From UBA7702 sp051866595 (GTDB lineage Bacteria > Bacillota > Dehalobacteriia > UBA7702): a DNA stretch of 19,386 nt. The stretch is from contig JBJDXI010000019.1 in the NCBI GenBank assembly GCA_051866595.1, forward strand, positions 1-19,386, given 5' to 3'. The notes beneath the pieces were generated by a model. That model ran no database searches. It had not been told where the DNA came from and was given only the letters and a program-made list of their open reading frames with translations. Below are positions 6,977 to 14,919 of this stretch, piece by piece. Within the stretch, counting starts at the first letter, position 1. Every line of letters begins with the position of its first letter. A program made the position numbers and the translations under genes.

Positions 6977-7573
6977 TTGGACAGAATTTTGATTGTTTCA
7001 TCAAGTGAATCCGGAACAAAAGTGCTGACGGATCTTTTGCGTGCCGCCGGCTTTGAGGATATTACCGCTTCCTCCTCCGCCGCCGATGCGCGGCGCCGCT
7101 CCACGGTGGAATCTTATGATCTTTCCATTATCAATATGCCGCTCAGCGATGAAACCGGAAAAGAACTCTCCTTTGACCTCGCGGATAAAAACACCACCGG
7201 TGTGATTACGATTGTCAATAACGGTCATGAACAGATCATCGGTTCCTTCGGCCGGAAAAAAGGCATCTATATTGTGGTGAAGCCACTGAACCGGAGGATG
7301 TTTCTGGACGCGGTCATTTTTGTTTTGACAGCGCAGAAACAAAAGCTGAAGCTGATCCGTAAAAACGAGGAACTTGCCAGAACATTGACGGATCTGAAGA
7401 TTATTACCAAAGCAAAATTCCTTTTGATCGAGAAGAACGGAATGACGGAAGAAATCGCCCATCGTTTTATTGAACAAACAGCGATGAATCGCCGCCTTTC
7501 CAAACGCTACGTGGCCGAGGCTGTAATTTCCGCTGAGGGTGTACCTAAAGAATGGGAGAATGACGATGTGTGA
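6977..7573 (+). CDS. ANTAR-domain RNA-binding regulator with degenerate receiver
   Basis: The 198-residue protein has a receiver-like fold (residues 1-118), a coiled-coil linker (about 120-140) and a C-terminal ANTAR three-helix domain (about 140-190, with ITKAKFLLI and AHRFIEQTAMNRRL). ANTAR proteins bind paired hexaloop hairpins in mRNA leaders and prevent termination. The receiver is unusual: the acidic pocket is replaced by SSS (8-10) and the phosphoacceptor position is Asn53 in IINMPLSDETG, while the KP motif remains, so phosphorylation is unlikely. From memory, clostridial ANTAR proteins beside glutamine synthetase share the VSSSE and IIN features. The start is a TTG at 6977, 6 bases after AAGGAG; the upstream GTG at 6941 overlaps the -10 box and cannot be used. 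The obvious target is the attenuator in the divergent glnN leader. Confidence 0.88.
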   Translation: MDRILIVSSSESGTKVLTDLLRAAGFEDITASSSAADARRRSTVESYDLSIINMPLSDETGKELSFDLADKNTTGVITIVNNGHEQIIGSFGRKKGIYIVVKPLNRRMFLDAVIFVLTAQKQKLKLIRKNEELARTLTDLKIITKAKFLLIEKNGMTEEIAHRFIEQTAMNRRLSKRYVAEAVISAEGVPKEWENDDV

Positions 7574-8132
7574 AATAAAACCGGAACCGATCCGTACCTA
7601 TACCGGAGTGGTGATGTATCCGCTGGCTCCCAAAGAAGAAGATTTCAATATTGCGGATATTGCCCACGCTCTTTCTCAGATGACAAGGGCCAACGGCCAT
7701 TTTGTTCACTTTTACAGTGTGGGGCAACATTGTCTTGCCTGCTCTCTCGAAGCCGAGTTGCGGGGATACCCGCCCCGGCTCTGTCTGGCGCTTTTGCTCC
7801 ATGACGCTTCCGAAGCCTATCTTTCCGATATTACCCGGCCGGTGAAAATCAGTCTGCCGGATTACCGGGAGATCGAGAAAAGACTGCAAAAAGTGTTGTT
7901 TTCCGCTTTGGGTGTCGGTACACTGAGCGAGGAAGATGAAAAAAGGATTTCCGTTATTGATGATGATATGTTATACTATGAATTTGAGAACCTTCATAAA
8001 GACGGCGGTCTGGGGAAAGCTTATGATATGATCGGCAGCCACTCCCTGGATTACCGCGATATGCGGGAAGTTGAAAATCAGTATTGCCGTCAATATGAAC
8101 AACTGACAGAAAAGATGGGAGTAAAAAAATGA
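7566..8132 (+). CDS. HD-domain phosphohydrolase, YfbR-like
   Basis: The 188-residue protein belongs to the HD superfamily of metal-dependent phosphohydrolases; the closest known type is the 5'-deoxynucleotidase-like YfbR group. It has the N-terminal signature TYTGVVMYPLAP and IADIAHALS (11-37), GH at 44-45, FYSVGQH (49-55), the HD pair His79-Asp80 in LLHDASEAYLSDITRP, and a distal Asp in IDDD (131-134). These supply the usual metal ligands. The ATG at 7566 lies 7 bases from GGGAG and overlaps the end of the ANTAR gene by 8 bases; the ATG at 7560 is too close to that site. The stop TGA overlaps the hisH start (ATGA), so translation of the three genes is coupled. Similar proteins are common in phages and nucleotide metabolism. 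The substrate here is unknown, perhaps a nucleotide used or made by HisHF. Confidence 0.83.
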   Translation: MCEIKPEPIRTYTGVVMYPLAPKEEDFNIADIAHALSQMTRANGHFVHFYSVGQHCLACSLEAELRGYPPRLCLALLLHDASEAYLSDITRPVKISLPDYREIEKRLQKVLFSALGVGTLSEEDEKRISVIDDDMLYYEFENLHKDGGLGKAYDMIGSHSLDYRDMREVENQYCRQYEQLTEKMGVKK

Positions 8133-8755
8133 TCGGAGTGATTGATTATAAAGCGGGAAATGCCCCCAGTGTATATAACGCGTTGAAACGAATCGGCAGT
8201 GACGGTGTTATGGTGCGAACCGGACCGGATCTGGAGCATCTGGACGGCATCATTCTTCCCGGCGTCGGGTCCGCCGGTGCCACCATGGAATCTCTTCGGG
8301 AAACGGGGATTCTTTCCGTGCTGGAAAAGAAGGTGCTGGAAGAAAAAATTCCTTTTCTCGGGATCTGTATCGGTATGCAGATTCTTTTTGAACACAGTGA
8401 AGAAGGAAATGTGGATTGCCTCGGCTGGCTGAAAGGGAATGTCATCCGCTTTGATTCCTCCCACGTTCGTGTTCCGCAGATGGGCTGGAACGAAGTGCGG
8501 TTTTGCCGTGAGCATCCCGTGCTGACGGATATGGGAAACAGCGGGCATTTTTACTATGTAAATTCTTATCACGTGGTTCCCGAAAATAAAGAAGATGTTC
8601 TTGCCGTTACCGATTACGACGGTGAATTCTGCTGTATGGTTCAGCGTGAAAATATCATGGCGGCTCAGTTTCATATTGAAAAAAGCGGTCCTCTCGGCCT
8701 GAAAATGCTGAAAAACTTTGTAAATTACGCCGAAGGAGGTGCGGTATTATGCTGA
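8129..8755 (+). CDS. hisH: HisH-type glutamine amidotransferase subunit
   Basis: The 208-residue class I glutaminase should hydrolyse glutamine and pass ammonia to its HisF partner. The triad is complete: Cys80 in LGICIGMQ, and His182 and Glu184 in QFHIEKS; the oxyanion strand is PGVG (44-47). Length and order match HisH (about 200 residues), including the MGWNEV and YYVNSYHVVPE stretches. Oddities are HIEKS instead of the usual HPEKS, and KAGN where most have GxGN near the start. The gene overlaps the HD gene by 4 bases (ATGA) and hisF by 7 bases. In histidine synthesis HisH works with HisF to make imidazole glycerol phosphate, but no other his gene is visible here and the partner is divergent. 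The family is clear; the pathway is less certain. Confidence 0.88.
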   Translation: MIGVIDYKAGNAPSVYNALKRIGSDGVMVRTGPDLEHLDGIILPGVGSAGATMESLRETGILSVLEKKVLEEKIPFLGICIGMQILFEHSEEGNVDCLGWLKGNVIRFDSSHVRVPQMGWNEVRFCREHPVLTDMGNSGHFYYVNSYHVVPENKEDVLAVTDYDGEFCCMVQRENIMAAQFHIEKSGPLGLKMLKNFVNYAEGGAVLC

Positions 8756-9543
8756 CGAAACGTCTTTTGGCCTGTTTTGATATGAGAGACGGCATGGTGA
8801 CGAAAGCTCATCAGTTTCAGGATAATTTCGACATCGGCAGTGCCGCGGAAATCGCCTGTAAAATCTATGAAGATCAGATTGATGAAATTCTCTTCTACGA
8901 TATTACCGCCAGCGCGGAAAAGAAACCCATTGATCTGGCCACAGTGCGCACCGTGGCGGAACGTGTTTTTGTTCCGTTCGCCGTTGGCGGTGGGATTCGC
9001 GATCTGAATGATATGTATCAGGTGCTGAAAGCCGGTGCGGAGAAGATCAGCATCGACTCCATGGCCGTGCGAAATCCGCAGATCATTGAGGACGGTGCCA
9101 AAGCTTTTGGTTCCCAGTGCATCATCTTAAGTATGCAGGTGAAACGAGTGGAAAAGACGGAAAAAATCCCCTCGGGATACGAAATCGCCATCGACGGTGC
9201 CCGGACTTTTACCGGCATGGACGCTTTGGAATGGGCCATGCGCGGTGAAAGCCTCGGTGCCGGGGAACTCTGCATCAACAGTATTGACTGCGACGGTACC
9301 CATCACGGTTACGATCTGGAAATTACGAAATTGATCTCCGATCATGTCAGCGTTCCGGTGATTGCCTCGGGCGGCGCCGGGAACCCCTCTCATATTGCAG
9401 ACGCGTTTACGAAAACCGGCGCGTCCGCCGCGATTATCAGTTCTATGCTCTATTCCCCGAAACTCCCCCGGAACTACCACGTTTCCGAAATCAAAGATTA
9501 CCTGACGGCCCAGGGAATCCCTGTTCGTCCGTTTTTAAAATAA
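8749..9543 (+). CDS. HisF-like cyclase subunit with Gln at the catalytic Asp130 position
   Basis: The 264-residue (beta/alpha)8 protein aligns without gaps to Thermotoga maritima HisF (recalled from memory) through residue 130. Asp11 (ACFD), Lys19, the GGGI loop (80-83), the gate residues Arg5, Glu46, Lys99 and Glu167, the SIDCDGT strand (178-184) and the ASGGAG phosphate loop (206-211) are kept. Changes fall on the substrate side: Asp130, needed for cyclisation, is Gln (LSMQVKRV); the loop-1 pattern RDxGDP is replaced by FDIGSA (27-32); and Asn103 is Asp. About six extra residues follow position 134. AAGGAGG precedes the start, which overlaps hisH by 7 bases. It probably still docks HisH and channels ammonia, but may act on a different substrate. 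HisF-like partners are known in acetamidino-sugar synthesis, but no sugar genes lie nearby. A true but diverged HisF cannot be excluded. Confidence 0.85.
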   Translation: MLTKRLLACFDMRDGMVTKAHQFQDNFDIGSAAEIACKIYEDQIDEILFYDITASAEKKPIDLATVRTVAERVFVPFAVGGGIRDLNDMYQVLKAGAEKISIDSMAVRNPQIIEDGAKAFGSQCIILSMQVKRVEKTEKIPSGYEIAIDGARTFTGMDALEWAMRGESLGAGELCINSIDCDGTHHGYDLEITKLISDHVSVPVIASGGAGNPSHIADAFTKTGASAAIISSMLYSPKLPRNYHVSEIKDYLTAQGIPVRPFLK

Positions 9544-9555
9544 AGGAGAAAATGT

Positions 9556-9843
9556 ATGAAAATCACAGATGAAATCATTGATTACGTTTCCTCTTTGGCT
9601 CGTCTTGATCTCAACAGTGAGGAAAAGGCGAAAATCAAAGGTGAAATTGAAAAGATCATTGATTATATGGATGTCCTCAACACGCTGGATACCACCGATG
9701 TGGAACCGATGAGTCACGTGCTCCCGACCACCAATGTGTTCCGGGAAGATGTAGCCCTGCCTTCGGTGGACCGCGATGAAATTTTGAGCAATGCTCCCGA
9801 AGTGGATGACGGAGCATTCCGCGTACCGAAAACCGTTGAGTAA
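9556..9843 (+). CDS. gatC: Asp-tRNA(Asn)/Glu-tRNA(Gln) amidotransferase subunit C
   Basis: The 95-residue protein is the small stabilising subunit that wraps GatA and GatB in the tRNA-dependent amidotransferase. It shows the usual features: a helical start with YVSSLARLDL, a central amphipathic helix (EIEKIIDYMDVLNTLDT), the VEPMSHV turn, and the tail DDGAFRVPKTVE that contacts GatA. The length is typical (about 95-100). AAGGAG precedes the ATG, which lies 12 bases after the HisF-like gene. It begins the gatCAB block, in the common C-A-B order. Confidence 0.95.
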   Translation: MKITDEIIDYVSSLARLDLNSEEKAKIKGEIEKIIDYMDVLNTLDTTDVEPMSHVLPTTNVFREDVALPSVDRDEILSNAPEVDDGAFRVPKTVE

Positions 9844-9861
9844 GCAAGGAGGCGTTGAAAG

Positions 9862-11334
9862 ATGAATTTATATGAGCTTACGCCTCTCACAGCAGGCGAA
9901 AAAATCCAAAAGAAAGAAATCGGTGTCCGGGAATTGACGGAATATGCCTTGGACCGCATTGACACCGTTGACGGTGAAGTCCATGCTTTCCTGCGGTCGG
10001 AAAGAGAAGCCGCGTTGAATCGTGCCGATGAAGTCCAGAAACAGATCGATGAAGGAAGCCTGACGTCGCCTCTGGCCGGTGTTCCCTACGGTTTGAAAGA
10101 TAATATCTGTTCCAAAGGGTTGGAAACGACTTGTGCTTCGAAAATCCTGGGTGGTTTCCGCCCGCCCTATGACGCGACGGTTGTGAAAAAAATGAATGCC
10201 GCCGGTATGATCATGGTAGGGAAAACCAACATGGACGAATTCGCCATGGGCAGTACCACGGAGACTTCCTATTATAAAACGACGAAAAATCCCTGGGATC
10301 TTCAGCATGTTCCCGGCGGCAGCAGCGGCGGCAGCGCCGCTGCAGTGGCGGCGAAAGAAGTTCCCTTTGCCATCGGCAGCGATACCGGCGGTTCCATCCG
10401 CCAGCCTGCGGCTTACTGCGGTGTGACCGGTCTGAAACCGACCTACGGCGCGGTTTCCCGCTTTGGCCTCATCGCTTACGGCTCCTCGCTGGATCAGATC
10501 GGTCCCATCGCTCCCACCGCCCGGGACTGCGCTGCGGTTTTCGACGCGATCAGCGGATACGATGAAATGGATTCCACCTCTATGCCTATGGAAATCCAGG
10601 CCCTTGCCAACATTGAAGGCGGCGTAAAAGGGATGACCATCGGTATTCCCAAATCCTACTTCGGTGATGGCCTCAATGGTGAAGTGCGTTCGAGAATTGA
10701 AGAAGCGATCAAAGTATTGGAAGCCGAAGGCGCCAATGTGGAAGAGTTTGAATTTTCCATGCTGGACTATGACGTTCCCGCCTACTACATTATCGCTTCA
10801 GCGGAAGCCAGCTCCAATCTTTCCCGTTTTGATGGTGTAAAATACGGTTTCCGTTCGGAAAACGCCGAAGGCCTCAGGGATGTCTATCTGAAAACCCGTA
10901 CTGAGGGTTTCGGCAGTGAAGTAAAGAAACGTATTATGCTCGGTGCCTTCGCTCTCAGCAGCGGCTATTATGACGCTTATTACAATAAAGCCCTTCAGGT
11001 AAAGGCTCTGATCAAGCAGGCTTTTGACAGCGCTTTTGAAAAATACGATATGATTCTCGGTCCCGTGGCACCCACCACTGCGCCGAAAATCGGGGAAAGT
11101 CTCAAGGATCCTCTGGCGATGTATCTCAGCGATATTTATACCGTTTCGGTGAATCTCGCGGGGCTGCCCGGTCTTTCGTTGCCCTGCGGCTTTGACGCCG
11201 ATGGAATGCCCGTTGGCATGCAGTTGCTGGGGAAAGCCTTTGACGACGCGAAACTGCTTCGCGCCGGCGCTCTCTATCAGGATGTGACGGATTTCCATAA
11301 ACAGATGCCCGCGCTGGTACAGAAAGGAGAATAA
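9862..11334 (+). CDS. gatA: Asp-tRNA(Asn)/Glu-tRNA(Gln) amidotransferase subunit A
   Basis: The 490-residue amidase releases ammonia from glutamine (or asparagine) for GatB. The amidase-signature Ser-cisSer-Lys triad is visible: Lys79 in YGLKDNI, cis-Ser154 in PGGSSGGSAA and Ser178 in GSDTGGSIRQP. These are the same positions as in Staphylococcus aureus GatA. The length is normal for the family (about 485-490). AGGAGG stands before the ATG, 18 bases after gatC. Presence of the complex implies that this organism makes Gln-tRNA, and possibly Asn-tRNA, by transamidation of a mischarged tRNA. A tRNA-Gln gene lies further along at 18574. Confidence 0.97.
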   Translation: MNLYELTPLTAGEKIQKKEIGVRELTEYALDRIDTVDGEVHAFLRSEREAALNRADEVQKQIDEGSLTSPLAGVPYGLKDNICSKGLETTCASKILGGFRPPYDATVVKKMNAAGMIMVGKTNMDEFAMGSTTETSYYKTTKNPWDLQHVPGGSSGGSAAAVAAKEVPFAIGSDTGGSIRQPAAYCGVTGLKPTYGAVSRFGLIAYGSSLDQIGPIAPTARDCAAVFDAISGYDEMDSTSMPMEIQALANIEGGVKGMTIGIPKSYFGDGLNGEVRSRIEEAIKVLEAEGANVEEFEFSMLDYDVPAYYIIASAEASSNLSRFDGVKYGFRSENAEGLRDVYLKTRTEGFGSEVKKRIMLGAFALSSGYYDAYYNKALQVKALIKQAFDSAFEKYDMILGPVAPTTAPKIGESLKDPLAMYLSDIYTVSVNLAGLPGLSLPCGFDADGMPVGMQLLGKAFDDAKLLRAGALYQDVTDFHKQMPALVQKGE

Positions 11335-11339
11335 TCATC

Positions 11340-12767
11340 ATGAAATACGAAATGGTTATCGGCTTGGAAGTCCATACGGAACTTGCCACCAAATCGAAGA
11401 TTTTCTGTTCCTGCACGACAGAGTTCGGCGGTGAACCCAACACTCATTGCTGTCCGATCTGTACCGGTATGCCCGGCGTTCTGCCGAAACTGAATAAAAA
11501 AGTTGTGGAATGTGGCATCGCCGTTGGTCTCGCTACGAACTGTGACATTACACCTTACGGTAAATTTGACCGCAAAAACTATTTCTATCCCGACCTTCCC
11601 AAAGCCTATCAGGTTTCCCAGCTATACCTGCCTATCTGCCGGAACGGCTATGTGGAAATCGAAGGGGAGGGCTTCCATAAAAAAATCGGCATCCATGAAA
11701 TCCATATGGAAGAAGATGCCGGAAAACTGATTCACGATCCGATTTTCGATACGACAAGAGCCGATTATAATCGCTGCGGCGTTCCGCTGTTGGAGATCGT
11801 TTCCGAACCGGATTTTCGCAGTGCCGAAGAGGTTATCGCCTATCTGGAAACGCTGAAAGCGACCCTCCAGTATTTGGGCGTTTCCGACTGCAAAATGCAG
11901 GAAGGATCTCTCCGTGCCGATGTGAATCTTTCGGTGCGTCCTGAAGGTCAGGAAGAATTCGGTACCCGTACCGAAATGAAAAATATCAACTCCTTCCGGG
12001 CCATTGCCCGTGCCATCGCCGCGGAAAAGAAACGCCAGATTGAAGTGCTGGAAAGCGGCGGTAAAGTGATTCAGGAAACACGGCGCTGGGATGACGCCGC
12101 AGGGAAGAGCTACGCCATGCGTTCCAAAGAAGACGCTCAGGATTACCGCTATTTCCCGGAACCGGATCTGGCACCCGTCGTGATTTCCGAAGAGTGGAAA
12201 GAAGAAATCCGTTCCCGTCTTCCCATGCTCCCCAAGGAACGGAAACAGAAATATATTGATGAATGTGGTCTTTCGGAATACGATGCCCGTCTGATTACGG
12301 AAATCAAAGCGTTGGCCGATTACTTTGATGAAGTCAACGCCATTGTTGATAATCCCAAAGAAGTGGCCAATTGGCTTCTGGGCGATTTTATGCGCCTGGC
12401 CAAGGAAGGGGAAGAAGATTGCTTCAACATCTTCCTGGATGCTTCCAAGCTGGCGGAGATCATTTTGATGCTGAAAGAAAACCTCATCAACCGCAACACG
12501 GCGAAAGACGTTTTCGCCGCGGTCTGGAAAGACAATCTGGACCCCAGAAAATATGTGGAAGAACACGGTCTCGCCATGGTCGGCGATGATAACCTGGTGA
12601 AGGATACCGTTGAAAAAGTGCTGGCGGCTAACCCCAAAACCATTGAGGAATATAAAGCCGGCAAAACGAAAGTCCTCGGTTTCCTTGTGGGCCAGTGTAT
12701 GAAAGAATTGAAAGGGAAAGCCGATCCGGGAACGATCAACGCGCTGCTGCGCGACGCTTTGAAATAA
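11340..12767 (+). CDS. gatB: Asp-tRNA(Asn)/Glu-tRNA(Gln) amidotransferase subunit B
   Basis: The 475-residue kinase/amidotransferase subunit activates the gamma- or beta-carboxyl of mischarged Glu-tRNA(Gln) or Asp-tRNA(Asn) with ATP and adds ammonia delivered from GatA. The N-terminal cradle domain starts GLEVHTEL and carries the zinc cysteines CSC (23, 25) and CCPIC (38, 41). DKxxYFYPDLPKAYQ-type residues (DRKNYFYPDLPKAYQ) and the EEDAGK motif follow. The C-terminal third holds the helical and YqeY-like tRNA-binding tail, ending GTINALLRDAL. The length is standard. It starts 5 bases after gatA with AGGAGA upstream, so the three subunits are made from one message. Confidence 0.97.
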   Translation: MKYEMVIGLEVHTELATKSKIFCSCTTEFGGEPNTHCCPICTGMPGVLPKLNKKVVECGIAVGLATNCDITPYGKFDRKNYFYPDLPKAYQVSQLYLPICRNGYVEIEGEGFHKKIGIHEIHMEEDAGKLIHDPIFDTTRADYNRCGVPLLEIVSEPDFRSAEEVIAYLETLKATLQYLGVSDCKMQEGSLRADVNLSVRPEGQEEFGTRTEMKNINSFRAIARAIAAEKKRQIEVLESGGKVIQETRRWDDAAGKSYAMRSKEDAQDYRYFPEPDLAPVVISEEWKEEIRSRLPMLPKERKQKYIDECGLSEYDARLITEIKALADYFDEVNAIVDNPKEVANWLLGDFMRLAKEGEEDCFNIFLDASKLAEIILMLKENLINRNTAKDVFAAVWKDNLDPRKYVEEHGLAMVGDDNLVKDTVEKVLAANPKTIEEYKAGKTKVLGFLVGQCMKELKGKADPGTINALLRDALK

Positions 12768-12789
12768 AGAACGAAAAGCGGGTGATGGT

Positions 12790-14403
12790 ATGAAACTTAC
12801 TTTTTCAGGTGCTGCTCATGAGGTTACCGGCAGCTGCCATGGCCTCACGGTGAACGGAAAGAACATTTTAGTGGACTGCGGTATGGAGCAGGGGAAGGAT
12901 ATTTTCGTCAATCAGCCTCTGCCCTTTAAAGAAAAAGACGTAGATTATGTTTTTCTGACCCATGCTCACATTGATCATTCGGGGATGCTCCCGTATCTGT
13001 ATTCCAAAGGATTTCGCGGAAAGATTTATACGACGGAGGCGACAGCGGATCTCTGCTCTGTGATGCTTCGAGACGCCGCCCATATTCAGGAAATGGAGGC
13101 GGAGTGGCAGAATCGAAAGGGAAAACGCGCCGGTAAAGAAAGGGTTATGCCGCTTTATACGGTGGCTGACGCCGAGGAAACCTGCCGCCTTTTCACATCC
13201 TGCCGTTATAATGAACGGATTAAAGTGGAAGAAGGGATCGAAATCCGTTTTACGGACATCGGTCATATGTTGGGTTCCGCCTGTATTGAAGTCTGGCTGA
13301 AAGAGAAGGGCGTTGAGAAAAAAATTGTTTTTTCCGGCGATATTGGAAATCTCAACCAGCCCATTGTCAAAGATCCTTCCTTTGTGGAGGAAGCGGATTA
13401 CATCGTTATGGAATCGACCTACGGCAGCCGCTATCATCAGGTTTCTCAGTTTGATTACGCCGTGGAGCTGGCTCATGTGATTGAGCGGACGTTCAATCGC
13501 GGCGGCAACGTGGTGATTCCGTCCTTTGCCATCGGCAGAACCCAGGAAATGCTTTACTTTCTCCGGGAAGTCAAAGAAAAGGATCTCGTTCCCAAATATC
13601 GGGATTTTGAGGTCTATGTGGACAGTCCCATGGCCATTGAGGCTACGGAAATCTTTCGTGAAAACACCAAGGAATGTTATGATGAAGAAACCATGGCCAT
13701 TGTGAACAAGGGGATCAATCCGATTTCCTTACCCGGTCTGAAATTGTCCCTTACGGCGGCGGAGTCCAGGCTGATCAATGCCGATACCCGCTCAAAGATT
13801 ATCATTGCGTCTTCGGGGATGTGTGAAGGAGGGCGGATTCGTCATCATCTGAAACATAATTTGTGGCGGAGCGACAGTACGATCTTGTTTGTGGGTTATC
13901 AATCCCAGGGAACACTGGGACGGTTGATTGCCGACGGCGCTGAGGAAGTAAAGATTTTCGGCGAGACCATCCATGTCGGCGCTGAAGTATCGGTTCTGGC
14001 CGGCATCAGCGGTCACGCCGATAAAGCCGGTCTCATGCGCTGGCTCGGTGGTTTTCAGAACATTCCGGAGCACGTTTTTATTGTTCACGGTGAAGATGCG
14101 GTGTGCGGCGAGTTCGCGCGGTTCGTCGGGGAACAGTTCGGGTTTGAAGCCGATGCTCCTTACAGCGGCAGCATCTATGATCTGGCGAAAGGCGTATATG
14201 AACTGGAAGCGGAACCGGTTCGGGTGGTGAAAAAGAAGAAATCCATGAAAGGTGTTTCCGAGCCTTTTGCGGTTCTGGAAAAGCTTGCCCATCGGCTGCT
14301 TGATCTTGTTGCCGCTTATAAAGGCAGGGCAAACAGGGACATCCGAAGTTTCAGTCGTGATCTGGAAGAGCTTTGCGATAAATATGAAAAAGATCTTAAT
14401 TGA
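12790..14403 (+). CDS. Beta-CASP metallo-beta-lactamase ribonuclease (CPSF73/Ysh1-like)
   Basis: The 537-residue protein has a metallo-beta-lactamase fold with an inserted beta-CASP domain, the architecture of bacterial RNA-processing nucleases related to CPSF73. Metal-binding motifs are THAHIDHSG (57-65), a later GHMLGSA and the aspartate in SGDIGN. The beta-CASP part holds IPSFAIGRTQEML, ASSGMCEGGRIRHHL and the terminal histidine motif SGHADKAGL. About 80 residues after the nuclease core are an extra basic and helical tail (KKKKS, then a C-terminal helix) of unknown role. The start has a modest GGGTGATGG site and follows gatB by 22 bases, so it is probably in the same transcript. Whether it is an exo- or endonuclease cannot be told from sequence. 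Confidence 0.87.
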   Translation: MKLTFSGAAHEVTGSCHGLTVNGKNILVDCGMEQGKDIFVNQPLPFKEKDVDYVFLTHAHIDHSGMLPYLYSKGFRGKIYTTEATADLCSVMLRDAAHIQEMEAEWQNRKGKRAGKERVMPLYTVADAEETCRLFTSCRYNERIKVEEGIEIRFTDIGHMLGSACIEVWLKEKGVEKKIVFSGDIGNLNQPIVKDPSFVEEADYIVMESTYGSRYHQVSQFDYAVELAHVIERTFNRGGNVVIPSFAIGRTQEMLYFLREVKEKDLVPKYRDFEVYVDSPMAIEATEIFRENTKECYDEETMAIVNKGINPISLPGLKLSLTAAESRLINADTRSKIIIASSGMCEGGRIRHHLKHNLWRSDSTILFVGYQSQGTLGRLIADGAEEVKIFGETIHVGAEVSVLAGISGHADKAGLMRWLGGFQNIPEHVFIVHGEDAVCGEFARFVGEQFGFEADAPYSGSIYDLAKGVYELEAEPVRVVKKKKSMKGVSEPFAVLEKLAHRLLDLVAAYKGRANRDIRSFSRDLEELCDKYEKDLN

Positions 14404-14433
14404 TTGTTATGCAATGTTTAGGAGAGTGTAAAA

Positions 14434-14862
14434 ATGGATCGGATTGCTATTGTGTATTGGAGTGGCCGCGGAGCGACAAAACAGATGGCGGAATATGTGA
14501 AAACCGGCATTGAGGCCGTGGGAAAAACCGCCGATGTTTACGTTGCCCGGGACTTTGGAAAAGATTTGATGGATTGCTATGATAAAATTGCTTTCGGCTG
14601 TCCCGCCATGGGTAACGAAGAGTTGGAACCTTCGGAATTTGAACCGATGTTCAATGAAATCGAACCTTATCTGACCGGTAAAAAAGTTGTGCTTTTCGGA
14701 TCTTATGGCTGGGGAGAACAGCAGTGGATGAAAGACTGGGAAATTCAGGTCTATAATGACGGTGCACTGCTGATGGCCTATGGCCTTGCCGTTCAGGACG
14801 AACCTGATGAAGAAGATCGTATGAATTGTGAAGATCTCGGTACGACGCTGGCAATTTCATAA
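14434..14862 (+). CDS. Flavodoxin, short-chain
   Basis: The 142-residue FMN-binding electron carrier matches the length of short-chain flavodoxins (about 140). The FMN phosphate loop follows beta-1: IVYWSGRGATKQM, where the usual SGTGNT is SGRGAT (residues 10-15). The second loop region is FGCPAMGNEELE and the third is LFGSYGWGEQQWM, whose Tyr/Trp could stack on the isoalloxazine. The start follows AGGAG. It closes the plus-strand block, ahead of a terminator. Its electron donor or acceptor cannot be inferred from neighbours. Confidence 0.9.
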   Translation: MDRIAIVYWSGRGATKQMAEYVKTGIEAVGKTADVYVARDFGKDLMDCYDKIAFGCPAMGNEELEPSEFEPMFNEIEPYLTGKKVVLFGSYGWGEQQWMKDWEIQVYNDGALLMAYGLAVQDEPDEEDRMNCEDLGTTLAIS

Positions 14863-14871
14863 AGAAACAGC

Positions 14872-14911
14872 AAAGAGGCTGCTCCTTTCGGAACAGCCTC
14901 TTTATTTCTTT
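14872..14911 (+). terminator. Terminator after the flavodoxin gene
   Basis: A 10-bp stem (AAAGAGGCTG 14872-14881, CAGCCTCTTT 14894-14903) with a partly paired interior is followed by TTTATTTCTTTG. The symmetric stem may also stop the converging cooT transcript, though its minus-side T-run is weak. Confidence 0.85.
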
Positions 14912-14919
14912 GATTGACA

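Noticed and set aside
8129..9543. Simple reading as part of a histidine biosynthesis operon
   Set aside because: No other his gene is adjacent, and the HisF partner lacks Asp130. The family names are kept but the pathway is left open.
11622..12566. A 314-codon open frame on the minus strand
   Set aside because: It lies wholly inside gatB, opposite strand, with phenylalanine- and histidine-rich composition typical of an antisense frame and no ribosome binding site.
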